From positions 19,054,258 to 19,118,257 of the forward strand of contig JBBMNZ010000001.1 of NCBI GenBank assembly GCA_037954325.1: a DNA stretch of 64,000 nt, written 5' to 3'. The notes under the pieces were generated by a model that was not told the DNA's origin, made no database searches, and worked only from the letters and a program-made list of their open reading frames with translations. A program made the translations under genes and the position numbers. Shown here one piece after another: positions 12,535 through 21,357 of this stretch. The stretch comes from Fistularia commersonii. Lineage: Eukaryota > Chordata > Actinopteri > Syngnathiformes > Fistulariidae. Numbering within the stretch: position 1 is the first letter of the stretch; every line of letters starts with the position of its first letter.

Positions 12535-13560
12535 TCATGCAGGTTTTCTTGAAAATTATTCAGTATCACTCATAAATCAGGGATGCTGCTGTATATTGAT
12601 ATTTATTTTTTGAGTCAATTTTCAATGGAGAAATTTAAATCATGCAGCCACACGGCGGTGCAAGTCAGTGTAAATGCCTCTGTTATCCCAAGTAAAAGTT
12701 TTGGTAAGCATTATATGTAATTCAAATCTGACTTTCATACCAGATTAGTTCAGGCCTGGTTTAACAACAGCCGCCATTAGAGCTGAGTGGTGCTGGTTAT
12801 TGGGCTAAAGTTGGTCCAAGAAGGAAAGCAGGAAATCTAAAAGTAAAGATGTATATTCTAGTTTGTCCATGGGTGAAGGGTGAAAATGGGTGGAGGGAGG
12901 AGGGGGGCAGCAGCATTCTTGTAATTGCTGGGCAGTTTAGCCAGGATGTATTACCCTCTCTCAGCACGGATTGGTTGACCATATGTTTATTATAAGCCGC
13001 TTTAACTTTTGAGGGTTTTTTTTAGCAACCTGAAGTGACCATTCCTGACCTAAGGAAGATGTCTTTGACACAACTTTTCAGCTTCATATGACTCATCGCT
13101 GAACTAAGATCCAAGGCCTGCCCCCAACGACTCCTATGAGGGTGTTTGTGAAAAGTCTCGTTCATCCAGGTCACAATTCTTACTGAAAAAACATGTCATA
13201 CTGACAGAACTTGTTCATCTTTTGAGAGACATTTCAGTCCCGACAACAGATCAACACATCCCAACGAAAAATATAAACGTCAAATAGTCACACAACATTT
13301 TACAATGAATGGCGCAAAACCCTAATCAAACCCCACTGAGAGGCTCAGATGAGATTAGATTTCTTCAAGAAACTAAACAGGTCCAGTTGTTTATACAGTT
13401 GTTTATAGATTATACAAATTGTGTTTAAAGCTGTTAGCAATTATAGACAATATCTCGGTGAAATAAAGATTGCGTTTGCACCACTGGGAGAATGAAAGGG
13501 GTGTGAGGAACACTGACGAGGTGGACGAGACCGTTTCATTACAATTTTTTTTTTTTTTTT
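12535..13560. other. Spacer between LINE and DYNLRB1 promoter
   Basis: No gene seen. Contains an older RTE 5' fragment near 12745-12830 and a T18 run at 13544-13561 just before the DYNLRB1 promoter repeats. Confidence 0.6.
12745..12830 (+). repeat. Degraded RTE LINE 5' fragment
   Basis: The stretch running ggtttaacaacagccgccat, then ggttattgggctaaagttgg, then tccaagaaggaaa parallels 9528-9606 of the full element (gggttaacaacgaccgccat, attgggctactgtgggtcg). It is an older, independent relic about 220 bp downstream of the young copy. Confidence 0.65.
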
Positions 13561-13561
13561 T

Positions 13562-13643
13562 ATGTCTGCGAATGCATCATCCGTGACCCGGAAGTTGATT
13601 TCATGTCTGTGAACGCAGCATCTGTGACCCGGAAGTGGAAGCT
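13562..13643 (+). promoter_or_regulatory. DYNLRB1 promoter: 41-bp duplication with two ETS sites
   Basis: Two copies of a 41-bp unit start at 13562 and 13603. Each contains gtgacccggaagt, a perfect ETS/GABP-type CCGGAAGT site (13588-13595 and 13629-13636). They lie about 90-140 bp upstream of the DYNLRB1 ATG, with no TATA box, which suits a housekeeping promoter. Factor binding is inferred from the motif only. Confidence 0.65.
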
Positions 13644-13724
13644 GGTGACAGCAACACTATTGAACGTTGGCTTTGATTCTGCGGTTCAGAGAAAAACTTA
13701 AAACGCAGATCGTCTTACAATAAT

Positions 13725-15738
13725 ATGGTAAGATCGCAAGGACGGACGATGGGGCAGCGCATCTGTTCCAGTGTTTTTGCTTCAAGTCTGTTTTACGGAT
13801 TTTAAACCGATATGTGATGCTAATTTTAGCTCGCATGCTAACACTAGCCGGGCGTTGTCATTCCTATCGATTGGATGTATACAAATCTTCCGATGGAATT
13901 ATTTATCTTTGTCTTATTTATTATTATTTTTTAGGCTGAAGTTGAAGAAACACTGAAGAGGATCCAGACCCAAAAAGGCGTTCAGGGTATCATTATCCTC
14001 AACTCCGAAGGTGATGTTTATCATTCCAAATTTATTACACATTTAGCTTGGCACTGTACTCTTATTCCTCACTTTTCTCAGATATGACTCTCACATTTTA
14101 TGAATTATAGCAGTTAATTATGAAGTATTATATATTGGTGTGAACCTCCCATCGCCAGCGTCGTACAAAAAATGAGCAGAGCTGAGAGTCGGCACTGACC
14201 AAGCCCATTTTCATCTTCAAGCTTGAGAAAATACGGTGTCTCAACGATGTGTCTGTCCTTCCATATTTAGGAATCCCCATCAAAACAACGCTGGATAACT
14301 CTAGCACGGTTCAGTATGCCGGTCTGATCCATCAGTTGGTGATGAAGGCGCGGAGCACCGTCCGAGACATTGACCCCCAAAATGACCTCACCTTCCTCCG
14401 TGTGAGGACCAAGAAGAATGAGATCATGATCGCTCCAGGTTAGATTTCATATGCAGCCACACACAAGTGTTATAAGTCCACTCAGGTTACATTTAAACAT
14501 ATGTGTCAAGCATTTTTATCGCAATTGTTGAATTACTACCGTATACGTCTCAAACATTACAGTATTTAACAGCAAGTTTGAGTATATCATCATTCATGCA
14601 GTATAAACACCATGAATCTCAGCCAGGTTCAGTAAATACTTCCCCATCATAAGAACGGTTGCTCACTTGACAGTTGGCTAGGAGACATTTACTGACACTC
14701 CCCACAATGCGGGTAAGCCAAACAGGATTGCCTGCTCAGAAAGCTGTATGTAAGAATATTAACTAATAAAAGAAAATGTAGTTGGGAATGGTGCTCAAGT
14801 CATATGGATGACCAAAGCTGTGATTCAGTCAAGGAAAGTCGATTCAAGAACCTGGGGAGGGGGGGGGGGGGGGCTTCATAATGACTGGACAGAGGCTGGA
14901 GTCCTGAAGGCAGCTCTCACAGAGGTGTCCAGGAAATTGGCTTTGGACACTGCAATCTGCTTGAACCAGAAGCAACAATTGCATCTTATCTGACCTTAGC
15001 TAAAAAGAAGAATAAGGCCATTGATCAGCGTTCCAAAGTCCTCTTCTCATATGAAAGTAAACTTATTTCATTTGCAAAAAGTGACTAGAGTCTGGTGGAA
15101 AAGAGGAGACCCACAAAATCAAAATTACTTGAAGACCAATGTATAAAGTCAGCAATGATTTGGGTTGCCATGCCATCTACTCATGTTGCTCCATGGCAAA
15201 TCTCCCAATTTTTTCCAATTAATCTGCTGCATGTTTTTGGACTGTGGGAGGAACTTTGAGGGAGAACATGCGAACTCCACACCGAACATTTTCAGTATAC
15301 ATTTTTTTAGATGCACTTGTAGCTCTTGCTTTTGTTTGCATGGTTTGGCATCTCAGTTTTCTAGTGTACACAGCTTGGTATGTAAGTTGTGTTTGGACGT
15401 AGTGCATAGTTTTTCTCGGCAGTCATAATTATGCAATGTACATTCTCTGGGTTGAACAAATTCCTTTTTATGTAGCAAGTTTAGGATTAATTTTGGGGTA
15501 TGTAAGACTTGTCCAATCCTTCCTGATTTTCGCTGTACTCGTGATATGTTTGAAAACTGAAGTTGTGTTTAAATCAGCTAATTAGGAAGAGTGTGATTCT
15601 GGCATAGTTGGTTGCTTGTTTTTTCTGATATGCAATAGTCTGTGGCATGTGGAAAGTGTTTTGTACTAAATATATATATTTTAATTTTTCACAGATAAAG
15701 ATTATTTCCTGATGGTCATCCAGAATCCTTCAGACTGA
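13725..15738 (+). CDS. dynlrb1: DYNLRB1, dynein light chain roadblock-type 1
   Basis: Coding exons 13725-13727 (the ATG alone, then gtaaga), 13935-14010, 14271-14438 and 15695-15738 give 96 residues, the normal length for the family. The product begins MAEVEETLKRIQTQKGVQG, continues through GIPIKTTLDNSSTVQYAGLI and RSTVRDIDPQNDLTFLR, and ends APDKDYFLMVIQNPSD. This is a complete roadblock/LC7 fold. The protein is a homodimeric light chain that binds the dynein intermediate chain and helps attach cargo to cytoplasmic dynein. Junction phases 0, 1 and 1 are consistent. Intron 3 uses the slightly unusual donor gttaga. A second, divergent copy follows 1.4 kb downstream in the same orientation. DYNLRB2 is the alternative name; synteny with MAP1LC3A favours DYNLRB1. 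Confidence 0.95.
14810..15190 (+). pseudogene. Decayed Tc1/mariner transposase fragment
   Basis: Within DYNLRB1 intron 3. Phrases such as ggcttcataatgactggaca, gaggctggagtcctgaaggc, ttccaaagtcctcttctcat and atgatttgggttgccatgcc follow the order of a fish Tc1-like transposase gene, with many stops and a G run at 14856-14873. It has no open frame and is inactive. A dispersed-repeat scrap (tttttggactgtgggaggaa) follows at 15222-15290. Confidence 0.7.
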
Positions 15739-16329
15739 AGCAAAGAGGTCTCGGCTGCATCAATTTTGACAACCATTATGTTTCCCATGAAACCATCTGA
15801 TTCTGTCCATCATGAGGGAAAATACATTACTTTATCTTTCCATTTCATTGTCTCTATGATCAAGATCAGAGGGATGCACAAAAAACAACTTTGAGGTTGT
15901 GTTTTCTGTGCAAGTGATGTTATTTATTTGTTGGATTTTTTTATTTTTCGTTTTTATTCCAATGACTCATTTGAAGTTTCTTGCTCTAAATGAAAGATGT
16001 ATTAAAACTGAGAGAGGGTATTTTCTGTTTTGAACATTTGACACTAACTTTACATGAATCCGAAGAGAATCAATATCTCACTTTCTATATGAAAGCAGAA
16101 TGGGTGAAAGAAGTAGGTTCCTACTTATGGTATTTGTGATCAGGATATTACTATGTAGCTTCAGTCAGAGCTAGCAGTGCTGACAGAATAAACTCCTTTC
16201 TTTCTGATTTCCGTGACTCCTAAATTGGCTCCACATTTGTTGGAAGCTAAAAGGAACTTTTTTCTTCATTGACTTCGGTGGCATTGTTCGCAAAGTGTGT
16301 ACATGTGCAGGCCTATCCTTTTGAATAAA
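15739..16329 (+). terminator. DYNLRB1 3' UTR and poly(A) signal
   Basis: Sequence after the DYNLRB1 stop codon. AATAAA at 16324-16329 is the most plausible polyadenylation signal. The sequence is AT-rich and carries no other feature. Confidence 0.5.
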
Positions 16330-17165
16330 AAATAGTGTCAAACTCATTCTGACTCATTAGCACAAGAAGTGCAAAACAAATAAAAATCTGGACCCTTTTA
16401 AGTTCAGACAGATTTTCTCTTCAATACCATCAGGGACTGCTCCTCTTACCTATGACTTCATTGTACCATGCCAGGATTCTGTATTGGTTCTCCCCAAATT
16501 ACCCACAAATCTTTTGTGACCAAACTATTATTGATCAGAGTTTGCATTGTTTCCTCAATTAATGTTAACCACAGACCATTTATAAGTTGCCTTGTTCTTC
16601 AGACTTCAGTAGAGGGTCAGCTTTAAAAGTCGTAGATATATTGTGGTCTGGATAATCTTACCTAGACCCAGCACGTTCCTGTTGAGGTACGTTGTTTGAA
16701 AGTGTGTTGAAAAACATACAGCATATTTTGTAAATTTCCCAGCTGTTCCATCCCAGGTCACTGGAAGAGATATCCAGTTTAGGCAAAGAGGTATGTGAAG
16801 ACAGAATAAATACGTATATTAATATTAAACAGTTGCAATTTAAAGTCTTGTTTTGCAGGGTTTTTTTTTTGTTAATATCTTCAACCCTTTCAAAGACTCA
16901 AAAAGAGTTTGTTTATAATCCAGCAGTGGAAGACATAATGATGATGACACAGTGATGTATTTGGACACCATGGGAAAGTTCCACCAAGAGGAACCTGTGA
17001 TGTCACACAGGGTCAGCAAACTATTGAGCTCAACAAACATGCTATAAAATGCTATATGACACCGTACTAACCAATAGCAACATAACAGAGGATGCTGTTT
17101 GTCTGGTTTGTATACTCCCTGTGTGACAAAGACCGTAAGGAGCTTCAATAAACAAACACTTCAAA
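16330..17165. other. Spacer between the two DYNLRB copies
   Basis: No gene seen. A CCAAT box at 17071-17075 lies 91 bp before the proposed exon-1 ATG of the second copy. No GC-rich or ETS-bearing promoter like that of copy 1 is present. Confidence 0.5.
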
Positions 17166-19378
17166 ATGGTAGGAAACCTCCCTTTTTTAACAAGTATCCT
17201 TTGGTACCTCCCAGTTGGCTTGAGGATAAAGGGGGAGAGGGTTGTTAAAAGAAAAACTAATTGATTCACAAAATTCAATTGTTGCCAACTGATCCAATGG
17301 GGAAATAATTTGTGGTTGATTGTTTTGGTGCACCTCACTGAACACATTAGGCTGACAAAGTAAGCTTGAGTCCAGACAATGTGGTCCAGCTATGTGGTGT
17401 TTTTGCCCATCACGGCTTCCCCTGTCACTGTTACACGTTTTCCATGGAGAGCTGTCACATGACACTTACTCATCTGTCCAGACCTCAACAATTGTCTACT
17501 CCTGTCAGCTTGCTGTATCGTCAACCAATAAAAGGCACTGAAAGAAAGATCCTGTCGTGGTCGTGTTGCGATTGGATCCAGATACCACAGAAACTACCAA
17601 CTCCTACCACAAGTTTATTTACAAATGGGTAGCATTCAGCTGCAAATTAGCTAATGTCTTGGAATAAACCTTGACTATTTGTCAATTTGTGCCAGATATG
17701 GCTCAGGTGGTAAGCGTAATCTCCTTTGAACCAAAAGTTCCTGTATCAACTCCTACACAAGTGTTGAGCAAGACACAAAACCCCTGACTGCTTCCTAGCT
17801 CCCCTCTGCTTATGTTTCATGCATGATGGCTATAAATACAGAGAATGCAGTTTCAAATGAGGGAATAATAAAGTATTAAGAATAATCAGTTAACTGCAGC
17901 CACTCCAAGTAACTTTCTTACTGGTTTGTTGATTTCCAGGCCACTCCAGCTGAGGTGGAAGAGATGCTAAAGAGGATTCAGAGTCAGAATGGCGTCCAAG
18001 GCTACATCGTCCTGAACTCAGAGGGTGATTCATGTCCTACAAAATACTATAGTTTGGATTTCATGCTAGTTTTGGTGGTTTGTCAGGATTTGTTACTGTC
18101 TATTTCTATAACAAAAATATTCAGTCAACCGCTCTCACCTTTGTCCTTAAACAAGAAAAAAAATACCGAAAACATTTTTACAGTTAGTCTCAGAAATATT
18201 TGGACAGTGACACAAGTTTTGCTATTTTAGCGGTTTACGAAAACATATTCAGGATACAATCATATAATCAAAATGGGCTTAAAGTGTAGACTCTAAGCTG
18301 TAATTTGAGAGTATTCACATCCGAATTGGAGCAAGGGTATAGGAATTACAGCTCTTTAATACGTAGCCGCCTCTTTGTAAAGGGATCAAAAGGAATTGGA
18401 CAATTGACTCAGAAGGCTGCAAAAAAATAACAAGGCTGCCTGGGCTCTTCCCCTGGTAACCTGTCATCAATTAAGCAGTTAAAAGGTCTGGAGTTGATTC
18501 CAGGTCTGGTGTTTACATTTGAAAGCTGTTACTGTGAACACACAACATGCAGTCAAAGGAGCTCTCAATGGAGGTGAAACAGACAACCCTGAGGCTGGAA
18601 AAAAGAAGAAATCCATCAGAGAGATAGCAGAAATGTTAAGAGTGGCCAAATCAACAGTTCAGTACAATCTGGGAGAGAAAAAGTTCACTGGTGAGCTTGG
18701 GAACTCAAAAAGGCCTGGGCGTCCACGGAAGACAACAGTGCTGGATGGTGAAGAAAAACCCCTTCTCAACATGCACTCAAGTAAAGAACACTCTCCAGGA
18801 AGTAGGTGTATCACCATCTCAGTCTACCGTAAAAGGAAGAATTTCTGCTAAGATTCAGCCAAATGTGGCAAAGTTGATTGGACGGTGCTTCAGAGTACAG
18901 ATAGATAATGATCCAAAACCTACTGCAAAAGCAACCCAGGAGTTTTTTAAAGCAAAGAAGTGGAATATTCTGCAATGGACGAGTCAATCACCAGATCTCA
19001 GCCCTATTGCGCATGCACTTCTCTTGCCAGAGATAAAACTGAACGCAGAAAGACCCACAAACAAGCAGGAAATGACGACAGCTGCAGTAAAGGCCTGGCA
19101 AAGCATCGCAAAGGAGGAAACCGAGCATTGGGTTCTAGACCAGGCAGTCATTGCCTGCAAAGGATTCTCAACAAAACATTGATAAGTAACATTTTATTTA
19201 GTGATATGTTTACTTGGCCAATGGCTTTTGAGCCCCTGTAATGAGCATTTTTATAAAATAGTTACAATACCTACATGTTTAATCATGTTTTTTTGTTTCA
19301 TTTCAAATCCAATGTGGTGGCATGCAGAGCCGAAATCATTAAAATTGTGTCGCCGTCCAAATATTTCTGGGCCTAACT

Positions 19379-19409
<31 letters not shown>

Positions 19410-20156
19410 TCGGCTTTTCCCGTCAGGGGTCACCACTGCGAGTCAACCTTCTCCATCTAACCCTATTCTCTATATCCTCCTCTCTCACACAGACTACCTT
19501 CATATCCTCTCTCACTACATCCATCTTCTTGTTCTTGTCCTAACTGTATCTTCAAAAAAAATAAACTAGGATGCCCATGGTGGAAGACAGTTGAACAGTG
19601 TTCTTGTTACAGAAGCACACGGGGAAAAAGGATTGGAAATTACACATGAAGTTAAGATGGTGACTGCAGAGGTCCAGATTAACACCATCCGCCTCGTCCA
19701 CTTTAGGAATCCCGATCAAAACAACGCTGGATGACTCCAACACAGTGCAATATGCTGGTCTGATCCCACAGCTAATTATGATGGCCAGAAGCACTGTTCG
19801 AGACATTGACCCCCAAACAGATGTCACCTACCTCCGTGTGCGTACAAATAAGAACCAAGAGATCATGATTGCGCCAGGTAAGATGCCTGAGCAACTGTTT
19901 GTACTCAGGTTTGAGTTGGTTCATAGTTGAGTTGGTTCATAATTTGGTTTTGTCTTAACATTTGCAAGTACCTCAGCTGCCCTTTTGTGTAACAACATTT
20001 TGAATTCTCAGATTCATGTTCAGTGTCAGGTTTTTTTTTTTTTTGATGGATCTTACACGGTCAAAATTTGTTAGTTTCCTCCAGTTTCTGATTTTTTTTT
20101 TGTCCCCCACAGATAATAACTATCTTCTGATCGTCATTCAAAATCTTTCAGACTAA
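17166..20156 (+). CDS. Second, divergent roadblock dynein light chain (tandem copy)
   Basis: Coding exons 17940-18024, 19707-19877 and 20113-20156 are certain from open frame, GT/AG sites and homology. Exon 1 is inferred as a lone ATG followed by gtagga at 17166-17168, mirroring copy 1. The 100-residue product begins ATPAEVEEMLKRIQSQNGVQ after Met, continues GIPIKTTLDDSNTVQYAGLI and RSTVRDIDPQTDVTYLR, and ends NNYLLIVIQNLSD. Compared with copy 1 it has three extra N-terminal residues (ATP) and one extra glutamine in TNKNQEIM (copy 1: TKKNEIM). Changes are mostly conservative and the frame is intact, so it is probably functional. Exon phases match copy 1, showing origin by tandem duplication. 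Intron 2 carries a Tc1-like element. The 5' end is the weak point. Confidence 0.8.
17696..17880 (+). repeat. Degraded tRNA-derived SINE
   Basis: The head gctcaggtggtaagcg, then tgttgagcaagacacaaaac, then the tail ggaataataaagtatt, parallel the better-preserved SINE at 45448-45690. It lies in the proposed intron 1 of the second DYNLRB copy. Confidence 0.55.
18519..19182 (+). pseudogene. Tc1-like transposase remnant
   Basis: Two overlapping frames. The first (18519-18851) has the helix-turn-helix words IREIAEMLRVAKSTVQYNLG and the GRPRKT linker. The second (18691-19182) has the catalytic block DNDPKPTAKATQEF and SQSPDLSPI, covering later DDE residues. The central catalytic segment, including the first aspartate, is missing and the frame shifts, so no active enzyme is made. 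Confidence 0.85.
19379..19531 (-). mobile_element. RTE LINE 3' fragment inserted in Tc1 end
   Basis: Reverse complement of the 3' end of the element at 9327-12520: (TTC)n, then tttcggcttttcccgtcag, then gagtcaaccttctccatcta. It is flanked by ttctgggcctaact (19365-19378) and ttcttgtcctaact (19532-19545), a 14-bp target duplication matching at 12 of 14 positions, the same length as for the full copy. It is 5'-truncated at 153 bp, typical of LINE insertion. Confidence 0.85.
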
Positions 20157-21130
20157 GGCCAGTGGACTTACATTCCCTGTTTGTCCTCTCTTTTAAATAG
20201 CACGTTACTTTTCCATTTTCTTCAGAATCCATCATTCTGTCCTATGTGTGGAAAATGTCCATGTTTTGTTATGAAATTCAATCAAATTAAAACACTGAAA
20301 TGTCCTCTGTGCGTATTTTTTTCCTTCTCGGAAGATTAACACCTATGTCAGGCAACCTGAAAATAATCCAGCATGAAGACCCAGACTAAGGAAGAACCCA
20401 GATCAATAAAGCGCAATGCCGAAAGGAGTTACTACCTGTATTCCCATATGAGGCTGCCAGGTGACAGCACCCCGAACAAAAAGCTTGACTGCTTTCTCTA
20501 AAACAAGGTGAAATATCTGTTAATAACCAGGCTTCACTGCACTGACATACCAAAGTGAAATATAGTGTTTAAGGTTTCTACACTAAGCAACGGAGAAAGA
20601 GGGTTGTGCCCTTGGAATTACATGTCATAAAGGAAAAATCTGATACTCAGGTATTCATTCACCACAGGAAGTTCTGTTGAATGGTAAATGGCCTCTAGAT
20701 ATGTGGCGCTTTAATCACCTTGCAGTTTCAAAGCATTTTACACTAGATTACATTCACCAGTTTACACACACACCTACACCGATGGCAGCGGCGCTTGGCA
20801 AGGCGCTCATCAGACCATCGGGAGCAGTTGGGGGTTGAAATTCTTGCATAAAGCTGCTTCGCCATACAGACAAGGGGAGCCGAGAATCAAACTGGAGGGA
20901 TACCCCTCAAGGTCAACTGGTTATATGTCTCTATATGTGATCAGATGATCAAAAGCTGTACCCTCAAATCAGTTCTGGCAGCTTCAGGATCCTGTAGGCA
21001 GAACAAGAGTCAAGAGACCTGAATTCCTCCTTCTTTCTTAAATGCATAAAATAATCATGGCATCGGTGACAAATATCAATTATTCTTCTTCCCTGTCTTT
21101 AAAAGAACCAAGAGTCTGTCTGTAATTATA
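20157..21130 (+). other. Second DYNLRB copy 3' UTR and spacer before MAP1LC3A
   Basis: ATTAAA at 20286-20291 is a likely poly(A) signal for the second DYNLRB copy. A dispersed repeat with ggagcagttgggggttgaaa spans about 20690-20930; a relative lies at 56815-57010. No gene is seen. Confidence 0.5.
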
Positions 21131-21149
21131 GTTCCCTTTTTCTACGGGA

Positions 21150-21185
21150 TGACGTCACACAGGGGAAACAGGCTGTGTGACGTCA
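21150..21185 (+). promoter_or_regulatory. Twin CRE in perfect inverted repeat, MAP1LC3A promoter
   Basis: Arms TGACGTCACACAG (21150-21162) and CTGTGTGACGTCA (21173-21185) are exact reverse complements separated by 10 bp. Each arm contains a full CRE, TGACGTCA. They lie about 175-210 bp before the MAP1LC3A ATG in GC-rich sequence. CREB/ATF-family binding is inferred from the motif. Confidence 0.75.
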
Positions 21186-21357
21186 CCAGAGGACAACACG
21201 ACAGCACACAGTCGCTGTATGTGAGGCGAGGGACGCCAGAATCTCCGTCTGCCTGCTTTGTGGCTGCGCGTCAGACCGGGAGCATTTCTGTACGCACTCG
21301 AAGGCACCGGAGCGATTTATTGCCCACCTTTCACTCGCGGTTCACGGCAAAGCGACG

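Larger units (their letters stand above)
18181..19546 (+). mobile_element. Tc1-like DNA transposon, defective, with nested LINE
   Basis: The left end cagttagtctcagaaatatt and the right end (read inverted, gttaggcccagaaatatt) are matching terminal repeats. The dinucleotide TA lies outside both ends (18179-18180 and 19547-19548), the Tc1/mariner target. The right terminal repeat is interrupted by an RTE fragment (19379-19531), and its last bases cctaactg reappear at 19539-19546. The element lies in intron 2 of the second DYNLRB copy. Without the nested piece it is about 1.2 kb. Confidence 0.85.

Noticed and set aside
17951..18024. Alternative acceptor (actccag|ctgagg) for the second DYNLRB copy
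   Set aside because: Would put a lone-ATG exon 1 out of frame. The upstream acceptor at 17939 keeps frame.
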